From: Spirochaetales bacterium
GTDB lineage: Bacteria; Spirochaetota; Spirochaetia; DSM-27196; PWMO01
Assembly: GCA_007123465.1 (NCBI GenBank)
Contig: SKLB01000329.1
Coordinates: 1 to 36,459 of the forward strand
Direction of reading: 5' to 3'
DNA: 36,459 bases
In this document: positions 1 through 7,442 of the stretch, piece by piece
How positions within the stretch are numbered: position 1 is the first letter of the stretch
Layout of the letters: every line of letters begins with the position of its first letter
Translations under genes and position numbers: made by a program
The notes under the pieces: model-generated
Told to the model about the DNA's origin: nothing
Seen by the model: the letters and a program-made list of their open reading frames with translations, nothing else
Databases searched by the model: none

Positions 1-971
1 ATGTGGAAGACGCTGCCGAAGTACGCAACCTCCGTACCGGCGTTGAGGCCCATCATGATCAGGCCGATCTGCGAAACCGTGGAGAAGGCCAGGATCAGCT
101 TCACGTCGCGGTGCACCAGAGCAATTGTGAAGCCGGCAACCGCGGTCAGCAGCGCGACAACGAAAAAGAAACCGGTTGTCTCAAAGACGCCCGAAAAGAT
201 CCACTGCACGCGCAGAAAGAGAAAGATACCGACTTTGACCTGCAGGCCAGACAGTACCGCGGATACCGCCGATGGCGCGGTCAACGCTCCGTGCGCGCTC
301 GGCAGCCAGCTGAACAGCGGCAGGATAGCGGCCTTCAGGCCGATGGCCGAAAGCAGCAGCGCGTACGGCAACGCCAGGCCGCGGGTGTCATCGAGCAGCT
401 GGATTCGCTCGGCTATCAGCGCCATGTCGAGTACACCGAAGGTCTTGTAAATGAAACCTACTCCCAGCAGAAAGAACGCCATTCCGAAGAGGTTCAGCAG
501 GATGTAGAGCAGGCCGTCGTACAGCGCCTGTTTGTCGCGTTTGTACATTATCAGGATACTGATGGTAATTGTTGCCAGCTCGATCAGTACGTAGACGTGG
601 AAGAGGTCGCCGGCCAGGAAGACACCGACGCTGACGCCCTGCAGCAGGACGAACAGGAACTGAAAGATATTGTCCATATAACGCTTGCCGTAGTTGAACA
701 GAAAGAGCAACAGGAACAGCAGCGAGGCGAGCAGCACCATGGTTATTGAAAGCGTATCGGCTACCAGGGCGATGCCGATGCCGTCGCTCCAACCGCCGAC
801 GTAGTGGCGTATCACACCGCCGGTTCTTACCTCGATGAAGACCAGCACAACCATGAGCAGGTGTAACAGTTGGACCAGAATCAGCACGTGCTTATAGATC
901 GAGCGCGGCAGGAAGTACCCAACAGTCGCGGCCAGGACCGGCAGAATAACCAGAGCGTAGAGCGGTATCAT
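1..971 (-). CDS. mrpD: Mrp antiporter subunit D-like (NuoN/ND5 family), 3'-truncated
   Basis: This gene is not in the supplied ORF track because it runs off the left edge. Reading from the ATG at 971, the reverse strand is open to base 1, giving about 323 residues beginning MIPLYALVILPVLAA. The protein is a string of hydrophobic helices. It carries the antiporter-family hallmarks: a membrane-buried Glu in 'VLIELATI' and a Lys in 'GLKAAILPLFSWLPSAHG'. These are the proton-path residues of the MrpA/MrpD/NuoL-M-N family. In Mrp complexes this subunit forms one of the cation/proton translocating channels in the cytoplasmic membrane. The start overlaps the mrpC-like stop by ATGA, so translation is probably coupled. 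A typical MrpD is near 490 residues, so roughly one third is missing from the window. A MrpA-type paralogue cannot be excluded, but the position after mrpC favours mrpD. Confidence 0.88.
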   Translation of the reverse strand, partial: MIPLYALVILPVLAATVGYFLPRSIYKHVLILVQLLHLLMVVLVFIEVRTGGVIRHYVGGWSDGIGIALVADTLSITMVLLASLLFLLLFLFNYGKRYMDNIFQFLFVLLQGVSVGVFLAGDLFHVYVLIELATITISILIMYKRDKQALYDGLLYILLNLFGMAFFLLGVGFIYKTFGVLDMALIAERIQLLDDTRGLALPYALLLSAIGLKAAILPLFSWLPSAHGALTAPSAVSAVLSGLQVKVGIFLFLRVQWIFSGVFETTGFFFVVALLTAVAGFTIALVHRDVKLILAFSTVSQIGLIMMGLNAGTEVAYFGSVFH

Positions 972-1315
972 CGTTTCTGTATCCGCTTGATGACGTTTTC
1001 CCAGTCAGCGGTTCCGTGCTTGCGGAAGAGACTGATGAAGATAGTCAAACTGACGGCGGTGACCGAAATACCGATCACAATCGCTGTGATCATCAGCGCC
1101 TGCGGCAATGGATCTGCCATGCGCTCAATGTCGGTGCTGCCAATCGGCGGGATGCTTCCCGGCTGGTAGTTTACGGTAATCAGGAACAGGATTGCACCGA
1201 AGTCCATGATATTGACCGAAACAATCGTCTTGATGATGTTACGCTTGACCAGCACGCCGTAAAGTCCAATGAAGAACAGTACCAGGCTGACGTTCTGTGC
1301 GGTTACGTACTGCAC
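968..1315 (-). CDS. mrpC: Mrp antiporter subunit C (NuoK-like)
   Basis: This small membrane protein of about 115 residues belongs to the MnhC/MrpC (NuoK-like) family. It has three predicted helices, starting 'VSLVLFFIGLYGVLVKRN' and ending with a basic cytoplasmic tail. The track lists an ATG at 1354 that would overlap mrpB by 38 bases. I prefer the GTG at 1315, which has GAGGA eight bases upstream and gives the usual family length of about 113-115 residues. The Pro-rich loop 'DPLPQALMITAIVI' is the characteristic family segment. It sits between mrpB and mrpD in the order usual for mrp operons. The function is assembly and cation/proton exchange within the Mrp complex. The start choice is inference; the family assignment is firm. 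Confidence 0.88.
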   Translation of the reverse strand: MQYVTAQNVSLVLFFIGLYGVLVKRNIIKTIVSVNIMDFGAILFLITVNYQPGSIPPIGSTDIERMADPLPQALMITAIVIGISVTAVSLTIFISLFRKHGTADWENVIKRIQKR

Positions 1316-1316
1316 G

Positions 1317-1703
1317 TCATCGATCCTCGTAGAATGCGTAGCGAAACACGACAACCGTCAGTCCCAGAGCCACCTTGAAGCCGATGAGAAGGTTCATGAA
1401 CACCAGATAGACCTGGTTGTACTGTGGGAACCGGCGGCTGAGCGATCCGAAGACAAAGACAACCGGTACCAGGATGAGCACGGCCAGCAGCGCCTTCTCG
1501 ACATTGTGAGCACGTCCGATATTGAAGTCATCGGCATGGGCTACGATGTAGCGTCCGATAAACAGTACCGCCAGGATTGCACCGCCCTGAAAGCCGCCGC
1601 CGGGTGTGTCGTGACCGTTGAGGATAACGTAGATTCCGAACACGATGATGAACGGATAGAGCAGACCGGTGATGCTCGAGACAATCGATGCTTCCTGCTT
1701 CAC
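1317..1703 (-). CDS. mrpB: Mrp antiporter subunit B
   Basis: This is a 128-residue integral membrane protein of the MnhB/MrpB family. The signature 'GHDTPGGGFQGGAILA' is clearly visible, and four hydrophobic segments follow. The start is a GTG at 1703 that overlaps the upstream stop (GTGA) and has AGGAGG seven bases before it. In the Mrp complex this subunit packs beside MrpC and is required for Na+/H+ exchange. The upstream partner is the MbhE-like small subunit and the downstream partner is mrpC. Length and motif are normal for the family. Confidence 0.93.
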   Translation of the reverse strand: MKQEASIVSSITGLLYPFIIVFGIYVILNGHDTPGGGFQGGAILAVLFIGRYIVAHADDFNIGRAHNVEKALLAVLILVPVVFVFGSLSRRFPQYNQVYLVFMNLLIGFKVALGLTVVVFRYAFYEDR

Positions 1704-1960
1704 TTGTTGCCTCCTGCTCTGAAGAAGTGCAGCATGCCGATGATGCTGGTGATCAGGATCAGCGCCTCAAAGATGGTGTCGTACATGCGGTAGTTCAGAT
1801 AGATGGCCGCTACTGCGTTTCCGGCACCGGTATCGCTGGTGAAGTTCTGCAGGTAGTATGCCGATACTTCGTTGTCCAGTATCTCGCGGTGGCCGTTGGC
1901 GATGAAGAGTACCGATCCCATCAGGAGAACTACAAAAATGGTGAGCGCTACCTGCCGCAT
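1700..1960 (-). CDS. MbhE-like small membrane subunit (split MrpA C-terminal module)
   Basis: This 86-residue protein has an N-terminal helix 'VALTIFVVLLMGSVLFIA', a polar middle containing 'AIYLNYRMYDTIFEALIL', and a C-terminal helix. The middle motif (NYR..DT..E) is the hallmark of the MbhE-like region, which in Bacillus-type antiporters lies at the C-terminus of MrpA. Here it is a free-standing gene, as in archaeal Mbh/Mbx complexes. The ATG at 1960 directly follows the preceding stop (TGAATG) and has AGGAG upstream. It likely forms part of the membrane arm of the antiporter. The family assignment rests on the motif and gene order. Confidence 0.8.
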   Translation of the reverse strand: MRQVALTIFVVLLMGSVLFIANGHREILDNEVSAYYLQNFTSDTGAGNAVAAIYLNYRMYDTIFEALILITSIIGMLHFFRAGGNK

Positions 1961-2524
1961 TCAGGACTCCTCCACAAAGCTGCCGTCTTCAGCGTAGCGC
2001 ATGAATCTGGTATTGAGGTCCTGGTAACGCAGAATCAACAGCATCTCGAGTTCATCGACAAAGTAGTTTTCCTGGCTGCCGTAGATTGTCAGCTGATCGC
2101 CTTCCTGGCGGATGATGAGGTCATACTTGCGCGTTTCCATCAGTGTCTCGAGGTCTTCGGGTGTGAAGACAACCTGCGGTTCCAGTTCCTTGGAGATGCA
2201 GAACTGTTCGACTTCGTGCAGCAGCTGCCCGCGACGCGTACCCTCTACGATGTAGCGGTCATCGACCTCGCGAAACATCTGGTTGGTGAAACAGATGTTG
2301 TAGACCCGGTAGCGTTTGAGCGCCGTAAGGTAGAGCAGCGTCACCAGGCCGCTGGCCATAACCGCTTCGGCGATCGCAACGTCCGGCGCACCGTAATAGA
2401 GGTAGAGAAACGAGAGCAACAGCGAAAAAATACCGAGGAATACCACCGCCATGCGCAGGATCTGAGTCTCAACGGCAACGATTGCCAGCAGAATCAACAG
2501 CAGCAGAAGAATCGCCTCAATCAA
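1961..2524 (-). CDS. MbhD-like (DUF4040) antiporter subunit with soluble C-terminal extension
   Basis: The N-terminal 80 or so residues contain three helices with 'YLYYGAPDVAIAEAVM', the DUF4040/MbhD signature found near the C-terminus of large MrpA proteins. After the last helix come about 100 hydrophilic residues (for example 'KYDLIIRQEGDQLTIYG' and a C-terminal 'DGSFVEES'). I do not recognise these, and they are absent from ordinary MbhD. The track start at 2575 would overlap mrpG by about 59 bases. A TTG at 2524 has AAAGGA eight bases upstream and gives a protein beginning at the first helix (about 187 residues), so I prefer it. The subunit sits between mrpG and the MbhE-like gene. The role is membrane-arm assembly of the antiporter; the function of the extension is unknown. 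Confidence 0.8.
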   Translation of the reverse strand: MIEAILLLLLILLAIVAVETQILRMAVVFLGIFSLLLSFLYLYYGAPDVAIAEAVMASGLVTLLYLTALKRYRVYNICFTNQMFREVDDRYIVEGTRRGQLLHEVEQFCISKELEPQVVFTPEDLETLMETRKYDLIIRQEGDQLTIYGSQENYFVDELEMLLILRYQDLNTRFMRYAEDGSFVEES

Positions 2525-2831
2525 CTCGAACGTCCTTTCTGATCCTGTAGCCGCTGGCGTAGGCCGAGTGCGCAATCGAGTGAGTGGAGATCGGGCTGGT
2601 CAGCAGCTCGAAGACCACAATCAGTGCAAGCTTCAGCGTGAAGAAGCTGAACCCCTCAATCAGCATGGCACCGAAGATCAGTGTCAGAAAGCCAACGGTA
2701 TCGACCTTGGCCGTGATCACCACGCGCGAGTAGAAGTCTCTGAATCGCAGCACGCTGTAGATGCCGAATGCCATGAATACCAGGCCGATTCCGATCAGGA
2801 TCTGACCGATCAGGTGTGCTATCTGAGCCAT
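2517..2831 (-). CDS. mrpG: Mrp antiporter subunit G
   Basis: This 104-residue membrane protein of the MnhG/MrpG family has three helices. It contains the family segment 'GIYSVLRFRDFYSRVVITAKVDTVG', close to the usual 'R..D...R.HA..K..T.G' pattern, and 'ELLTSPISTHSIAHSAY' in the last third. The ATG at 2831 overlaps the mrpF stop by one base (TAATG). MrpG is a small structural subunit needed for a functional Na+/H+ antiporter. Length is normal. The following gene starts just before this stop, so the two are translationally coupled. Confidence 0.94.
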   Translation of the reverse strand: MAQIAHLIGQILIGIGLVFMAFGIYSVLRFRDFYSRVVITAKVDTVGFLTLIFGAMLIEGFSFFTLKLALIVVFELLTSPISTHSIAHSAYASGYRIRKDVRVD

Positions 2832-3088
2832 TATTCGCCCTTCCGTTCTATGAATCGCGCTATCAGCACACTACCGATGAAACCGAGCAGCGCGTAGACT
2901 ATAGCGATATCGAGCAGGAACGTGCGCTGAATCATCAGCGCAAAGACAATGATCGCCATGATGATCTTGGAGGAAATGAGATTGAGCCCCAGCAGGCGAT
3001 CCCAGATAGTCGGGCCAATCACTACGCGGATGATCCCGCCAATGGTAAGCAGTGCCAGCGTCAGCAGCACTGCGTCGTAGAAGCTCAC
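2831..3088 (-). CDS. mrpF: Mrp antiporter subunit F
   Basis: This 85-residue, three-helix protein belongs to the MnhF/MrpF family. The conserved 'GPTIWDRLLGLNLISSK' after helix one is the family signature, and 'DIAIVYALLGFIGSV' forms the third helix. The start is GTG at 3088 (GTGA overlap with the mrpE stop) with GGGAGG seven bases upstream. Family work associates MrpF with Na+ and bile-salt efflux in Gram-positive bacteria. Here it is best seen as one subunit of the whole complex. Confidence 0.93.
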   Translation of the reverse strand: MSFYDAVLLTLALLTIGGIIRVVIGPTIWDRLLGLNLISSKIIMAIIVFALMIQRTFLLDIAIVYALLGFIGSVLIARFIERKGE

Positions 3089-3576
3089 GATTTGCCTCCC
3101 GATATCATGCGCTCAAAGTTCTGCTTGATCATAGGCCCCGCTACTTCGGGGTCAGTGGTCACACAATCGATCCAGATGACCCTGAGGTTGTTACCGTAGC
3201 GCTCGAGTGTTACCGTGCCGGGAGTGAGGGTGATCGAGTTGGCCAACAGCGCAATGTGAAAGTCACTCTCGAGGGTGGTGTGAACGTCTACGATGCCCAC
3301 ATGAACCTGGCCGCGCAGCACCTTGATCAGCGCCTGAATGCCGGCGACGTAGATCTGGATAATCAGCGAGGCCACGTACCTGACGCCAACCCACAGTCCG
3401 AGCCGATAGTCGGACTCGTAGTCGGCCCGCAGAACGTAGCGGTTGGTCACAATCATTGTCAGCAGCCCGATCAGCGAGCCAACTGCTACCGTTGTCAGTG
3501 AGAATTGCTCTTCCAGGATGATCCAGACAACCGCGAATACGGCCATCATGCTGATATGATGCAACAGACGTCTCAT
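3085..3576 (-). CDS. mrpE: Mrp antiporter subunit E
   Basis: The track joins this gene to an upstream shadow (to 3837). The real protein starts at the ATG at 3576 (MRRLLHHISMM) and is about 163 residues long, the normal size for MrpE. It has two N-terminal helices, then an amphipathic region containing 'NSITLTPGTVTLE', the diagnostic MrpE motif, and a C-terminal domain ending 'MIKQNFERMIS'. MrpE is a cation/proton antiporter subunit with a cytoplasmic C-terminal domain. It is the first mrp gene here and starts 44 bases after the GDPD stop, so it probably shares the transcript from the upstream genes. In Bacillus-type operons mrpE comes after D, so the order is rearranged. Confidence 0.92.
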   Translation of the reverse strand: MRRLLHHISMMAVFAVVWIILEEQFSLTTVAVGSLIGLLTMIVTNRYVLRADYESDYRLGLWVGVRYVASLIIQIYVAGIQALIKVLRGQVHVGIVDVHTTLESDFHIALLANSITLTPGTVTLERYGNNLRVIWIDCVTTDPEVAGPMIKQNFERMISGGKS

Positions 3577-3620
3577 AAGCCTGCGCAAATATAGCAGGTA
3601 TTGAAGGCTGTAGGAACTGG

Positions 3621-4649
3621 TCAGCGAGGTGTTGCCGGGATGATCACATCGCGAACCGGCGCTGAATTCGGTTGCTGCGGGAGCCGCTGCAGGAAGTCCA
3701 GCACGAGCTCGGGGCGGTCGGTTATAAAACCGCTTGCCTGAAACTGTGCCAGGACTCTGATCTGCCACAGGTAATTGATGGTATACGGCAGGACGAACAT
3801 CTGTTTTTCGTGTGCCGCCGCGATGTGCCACGGCCACGCCATGAAACCCTTGAGGCCCAAGCCGTGCGCTATCGGTTCAGCAACCTCCAGCCAGCTTCTC
3901 CAGCGCAGGTGCGTTATCATGGTGTCGCTTATCAGCAGTAACCGTGGTATTTCCGCTGCCACATCCTGGAAGCGGAGCAGGCTCGCTGGAGAGAAAGAGA
4001 AGAAGATGGTACGCGTGTGTTCGGCTTTGCCGGCCGAGGCTTTATCGATTACCCGGCCGCTCTCGGTCTGCTTCAGCCAGCCTTCGGCCAGCAGCGTGTC
4101 GATGATCTGCTGCTCGATGCCGGGGTATCGCTCGGGGTGCTTGCTCTCGAGTATGAGTCCTGTGGTATGCTCGCCGGATTCGGCTATAGCGATCAGCTCG
4201 CTCAGCGTCAGGATCTCGAGCCCCTCGTATTCCGGTCGTGCCCGCAGCGGAAACGCCTGATTGAACCAGCTGCCGTAGTCCAGCATTCTCAGCTCTGCCA
4301 GCGCAAAGCTTCCGACCGGGTCGTGCTGTCGCCGCGGGAAGAGCTCGCTAACGTTTGAGGTGCGCCTGAGATCGGAGTCGTGAAAGATGATCAGCTCTCC
4401 GTCGGCGCTGCGCTGTACGTCGGCTTCGAGATAGTCCGAACCGAGCCGCGCTGCAATCTCGTACGCCGGCGTGGTGGACTCCGGTGCCACAACTGAAGCG
4501 CCGCGGTGAGCTATTACCGCAGGGTGTGGAATTGAAAGCTGATCCAGAATCCGGGGTGCGCGCACGTCCGGATTGATGACGTAATACGCTCCATAGAAGA
4601 ACATCAAAAGAGCGCTGAGAACTGCTGTTATTGTGATTATCAGCTTCAT
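3621..4649 (-). CDS. membrane-anchored glycerophosphodiester phosphodiesterase
   Basis: This 342-residue protein is a GDPD-family phosphodiesterase. It would hydrolyse glycerophosphodiesters to glycerol-3-phosphate and an alcohol. Residues 3-25 form a hydrophobic signal anchor. The catalytic core begins with 'AHRGAS' (His48-Arg49) and an acidic residue in 'APEST'. It continues with 'YLEADVQRSADGELIIFHDSDL', which holds the metal-binding E.D pair and the second catalytic His. 'LILESKHP' supplies a further Glu. The C-terminal 'ASGFITDRPEL' is the usual family end. The gene lies 17 bases after the LtaS-like gene, which suggests joint processing of phosphoglycerol-containing polymers or lipids outside the membrane. 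The substrate is not determined by the sequence. Confidence 0.9.
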   Translation of the reverse strand: MKLIITITAVLSALLMFFYGAYYVINPDVRAPRILDQLSIPHPAVIAHRGASVVAPESTTPAYEIAARLGSDYLEADVQRSADGELIIFHDSDLRRTSNVSELFPRRQHDPVGSFALAELRMLDYGSWFNQAFPLRARPEYEGLEILTLSELIAIAESGEHTTGLILESKHPERYPGIEQQIIDTLLAEGWLKQTESGRVIDKASAGKAEHTRTIFFSFSPASLLRFQDVAAEIPRLLLISDTMITHLRWRSWLEVAEPIAHGLGLKGFMAWPWHIAAAHEKQMFVLPYTINYLWQIRVLAQFQASGFITDRPELVLDFLQRLPQQPNSAPVRDVIIPATPR

Positions 4650-4666
4650 TGATTGGTGGTACCCGA

Positions 4667-6544
4667 TCAGCCGCCGTTGCGCCGCGTTACCAGCATCAAC
4701 TCCCGTAGATAGCGGATAGTGTCCAGCGCCCGCCGCTGCTTGTCGGGCGGGATCTCGATGGCAGCCTGCCTGCCTTCAACATAGCCAACTTCTTCCAGTT
4801 CTCCAAGTTCGGCCACGTACAACTGATCACGGTAGAGGATCTGGGGCAGCTCGTGGATGAAGAGTACCGGTTTGTAGCCGGGTTGCAGCAGCGAGCTGCC
4901 CGAGAAACTCTCGGGTACTTCGGCAAAGCCCAGAATATCCAGAATAGTCGGGGCCAGATCGGTAATGCTACCGGCCTTTTCGATGATTCCCGGCTCTATA
5001 TCCGGATGCGAGATGAGAAGAGGAATGTGTTCGGGCTGCTTCAGGTTGCGGTCAATTGTGAAGCCGATACTCGATGAATACTCCGCGGTATCGATAGCCG
5101 CTTCGTGGTCGGAGTAGATCACAAGCAGGGTGTTCTCTGCCAGTCCACGCTGCTCCAGCTCGCCAAAGAACATCTGCAGCGCCTGGTCGACAAAATAGAT
5201 CGAGTTGAAGAAGTCGCGCACCAACGCGCTGTTGAGTTGCTCGAATTGCGGCTGCGCGAATTGCGGCGGGTAGAAGGAGAACGGGGTGTGACTGGTGACC
5301 GTGATAAGGTAGGCAAAGAATGGCTGCTCCGCCTGTTCGATATAATCGAGTGACTGATAGAGAAAATCCCAGTCGTTGATCCCCAGATACGCATCTTCGA
5401 CATGGAAGCGCTTGCGCGACTGCGAGAAGTCCGGTCTGGCATAGAAGCGGTCAAAACCGAGTTCGGGATAGGCGCGGTGACGGTAGAAGAACTCGGCATC
5501 GTTGCCGTGCAGCGCAATGGTACGGTATCCGGCGTCATTGAGGATTGCCACAAGCGAGTCGAAGCGGGTCATGTCGTTCTCGCGGAATGAGTAGTGACGG
5601 TTGACCGGGTAGAGTCCGGTCAACAGCGAGAAATCGGCATCAAAACTTCCATTGACGTGCTGTGCGTAGAAGTTGTCAGCGTAGAGGCTGTCCTGCTTGA
5701 GCGAGTTCACAAATGGCGTCACCTCGCGACCGAGGTAACGGTAGTCGATGAGCTTCTTGTCCAGCGATTCCACCTGGATGACAACCACGTTTGTGTCTGC
5801 TGCAACCAGCGCCTCTCCGTCAAGCGCGCGTGTAGCGGGCATTGGTGGCGGTTGCGACTGCTCACGCACCAGCGTTTCGGGCTGCGGATCGGCGCGGTGA
5901 TCGATAAAGAACTCGGCTGCGTAGAGTGGTGCCAGCCCATACACCGCCACAAATCCGGCACTGCTTTCGCGGTAGAGTTCCGCCGGTGTCAATCCGCCAC
6001 GACGCAGGTTGCCGACAAAAATCTGCGTAACTACAATCAGCGCCACGCTGAGCAGCGCTGTAACACGGGTGCTGGTGCGCGTCAGCCGACGGAACTCGCG
6101 GTAACGGTGCGGGCGAATAGCGGGGTTCTTCCGGCGCCCAACGGTGAGCCCCATGATCAACAGGTCCATCAGAAAGAGCAGATCGGTGGGTCGCATGATG
6201 TGGCGCAGCACCACAGCGGTCGGATCGTAGCCTTCTCCGGTGGTCATCTCGCTGATGCTGAGGAAGTTGCCAAAATAGCGGTTGTACCACAGGTTGGCCA
6301 TGAACGCCACGCTGATCAGCAGCGAAGTCAGCAACAAGGCCAGACGAGCCGGGCGCAGTCTGAGCAGCGGAAGAATGAAGCAGATTGCCACGACGACAAT
6401 GACGATATTCCGCGATGCTATAATCGGCCAGGTACGCGCGCTGAAGATGTGGACCAGCATGATGTTGTACTTGACCAGCACTCCAGCCAGGAATGAGGCG
6501 AAGAACAGCATCGTTCGGTTTGTGGTACTCTGATTTCTGCTCAT
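4667..6544 (-). CDS. LtaS/OpgB-like phosphoglycerol transferase (sulfatase superfamily)
   Basis: From the ATG at 6544 (MSRNQSTTNRTM) the protein has 625 residues. About five N-terminal helices anchor it. An extracytoplasmic alkaline-phosphatase-fold domain then starts near residue 245 with 'NVVVIQVESLDKK'. Visible family motifs are 'VNGSFDADFSLLTGLYP' (the catalytic segment), 'HGNDAEFFYRH', 'TVTSHTPFSFYPP' and 'VIYSDHEAAI' (metal-binding D-H). These match lipoteichoic acid synthase and OpgB/MdoB enzymes, which transfer sn-glycerol-1-phosphate from phosphatidylglycerol to a glycan or lipid acceptor. The catalytic position that is Thr in LtaS appears as Ser here. The acceptor is unknown, because spirochaetes are not known for classical LTA. 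GGTGG about seven bases upstream may be the ribosome binding site. Confidence 0.85.
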   Translation of the reverse strand: MSRNQSTTNRTMLFFASFLAGVLVKYNIMLVHIFSARTWPIIASRNIVIVVVAICFILPLLRLRPARLALLLTSLLISVAFMANLWYNRYFGNFLSISEMTTGEGYDPTAVVLRHIMRPTDLLFLMDLLIMGLTVGRRKNPAIRPHRYREFRRLTRTSTRVTALLSVALIVVTQIFVGNLRRGGLTPAELYRESSAGFVAVYGLAPLYAAEFFIDHRADPQPETLVREQSQPPPMPATRALDGEALVAADTNVVVIQVESLDKKLIDYRYLGREVTPFVNSLKQDSLYADNFYAQHVNGSFDADFSLLTGLYPVNRHYSFRENDMTRFDSLVAILNDAGYRTIALHGNDAEFFYRHRAYPELGFDRFYARPDFSQSRKRFHVEDAYLGINDWDFLYQSLDYIEQAEQPFFAYLITVTSHTPFSFYPPQFAQPQFEQLNSALVRDFFNSIYFVDQALQMFFGELEQRGLAENTLLVIYSDHEAAIDTAEYSSSIGFTIDRNLKQPEHIPLLISHPDIEPGIIEKAGSITDLAPTILDILGFAEVPESFSGSSLLQPGYKPVLFIHELPQILYRDQLYVAELGELEEVGYVEGRQAAIEIPPDKQRRALDTIRYLRELMLVTRRNGG

Positions 6545-6628
6545 GATAAACCACCGATCGCATACGCGTGGCAGCAATCAGAATATCATATCCAGCCAGA
6601 ACTCGGCCAGCGCGAATGAAGTCTCCGG

Positions 6629-6657
6629 TTGACAACCGCGCACTTCGGTCCTATCCT
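6629..6657 (+). promoter_or_regulatory. promoter of ptsN-like gene, probably leaderless
   Basis: The consensus -35 TTGACA (6629-6634) is followed by a 17-base spacer and TATCCT (6652-6657). The ATG of the EIIA gene begins nine bases after the -10 box. Transcription starting six to eight bases downstream would leave a leader of about 1-4 bases, and no Shine-Dalgarno is present (the bases before ATG read CCTCCTTTCATT). The same geometry recurs at two other genes in this window. Confidence 0.7.
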
Positions 6658-6666
6658 CCTTTCATT

Positions 6667-7110
6667 ATGTTGAAAGAAGCGTTAAGCCAGGATCTGGTGA
6701 CGGTCGGACTCAGCGTGCGCAACAAGCAGGAAGTCATTAATGCGCTGCTTGATATGCTGTGCAGTACGGGTAAGGTCAAGGATCGCCAGCAGGCGTTGCA
6801 AGACATCCTGGCCAACGAGGAACGCATGTCAACCGGACTTGAACAGGGTATCGCGATTCCGCACGCCAAGACCGATGCCGTTGATGAGATGATTGCGTGT
6901 GTGGCGGTCAGCGACCACAAGATCGATTTTGAGAGCATCGATCATAAGCCGGCGCACATTTTTATCATGACGTTATCGCCCAAAGGTCAGACCGGACCGC
7001 ATATGAAGTTTCTGGCCGAGGTCAGTCGTCTGCTCAAGGACAAGAAAGCGCGTGAGAAGGTCTTAGCAGCCAGGGATTCGGCAGAGCTTTTCGAGTTGCT
7101 GACCGGATGA
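6667..7110 (+). CDS. ptsN: PTS EIIA-like regulatory phosphocarrier (PtsN/fructose-type EIIA)
   Basis: From the ATG at 6667 this is a 147-residue EIIA of the mannitol/fructose/nitrogen type. The phosphorylation site region 'RMSTGLEQGIAIPHAKTDAVD' is canonical; the His in 'IPHAK' accepts phosphate from HPr or NPr. The C-terminal 'FIMTLSPKGQTGPHMKFLAEVSRLLKD' supports the PtsN-like subfamily. No EIIB or EIIC gene is adjacent, so a regulatory role is more likely than sugar transport. The track starts 33 codons earlier, but that upstream part overlaps the promoter and is unlike any EIIA. The gene is divergent from the LtaS-like gene. Confidence 0.92.
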   Translation: MLKEALSQDLVTVGLSVRNKQEVINALLDMLCSTGKVKDRQQALQDILANEERMSTGLEQGIAIPHAKTDAVDEMIACVAVSDHKIDFESIDHKPAHIFIMTLSPKGQTGPHMKFLAEVSRLLKDKKAREKVLAARDSAELFELLTG

Positions 7111-7201
7111 CCTGCTCTGACCCAGCGCAAAGCGGCCGCGACGGTTCTGCTGCTTCAAAATGCCCCCGGAAAAAAACAATTTTGGCAACAGTCAGTATTG
7201 G

Positions 7202-7230
7202 TTGAGCAATCGACTATAGTGTGGTATCAA
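7202..7230 (+). promoter_or_regulatory. candidate promoter of rubredoxin gene
   Basis: TTGAGC (7202-7207), a 17-base spacer and TATCAA (7225-7230) precede the rubredoxin gene by about 40 bases. Both boxes are only partial matches to the sigma-70 consensus, so this is tentative. Confidence 0.4.
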
Positions 7231-7272
7231 TACCCGACACTCTTAAACCTACGCAGTGACAAGGAGCAAGAC

Positions 7273-7434
7273 ATGCAGAAGTACGTATGCGACGTGTGCG
7301 GCTACATCTACGATCCCGAAGAGGGTGATCCGGATAACGGTATCGAAGCCGGTACCAGCTTTGAAGCGCTTCCCGAGGACTGGGTATGTCCGATGTGCGG
7401 TGCGGGGAAAGAAGACTTCTCGCTCGAGGACTGA
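7273..7434 (+). CDS. rubredoxin
   Basis: This 53-residue protein has both Cys-x2-Cys pairs of rubredoxin: '[20 protein letters not shown]' and '[13 protein letters not shown]'. The four cysteines bind a single iron that carries one electron. Rubredoxins in anaerobes feed superoxide reductase, rubrerythrin or flavodiiron proteins. The start at 7273 has AGGAG (7262-7266) upstream; the longer track ORF begins inside the promoter region. Length and composition (acidic, Gly/Pro-rich) are normal. No partner oxidoreductase lies next to it. Confidence 0.96.
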   Translation: MQKYVCDVCGYIYDPEEGDPDNGIEAGTSFEALPEDWVCPMCGAGKEDFSLED

Positions 7435-7442
7435 GCCTGCTG

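Noticed and set aside
1-749. Plus-strand ORFs of 149 and 248 residues at the left edge
   Set aside because: They are antisense to mrpD, have low-complexity Gln/Arg-rich composition and match no family. The reverse strand encodes a clear antiporter protein.
7130-7185. Possible terminator after ptsN (GCGGCCGC palindrome followed by an A-rich run)
   Set aside because: The palindrome is too short for a stable stem with a loop, and the A-run is on the wrong strand for a ptsN terminator.
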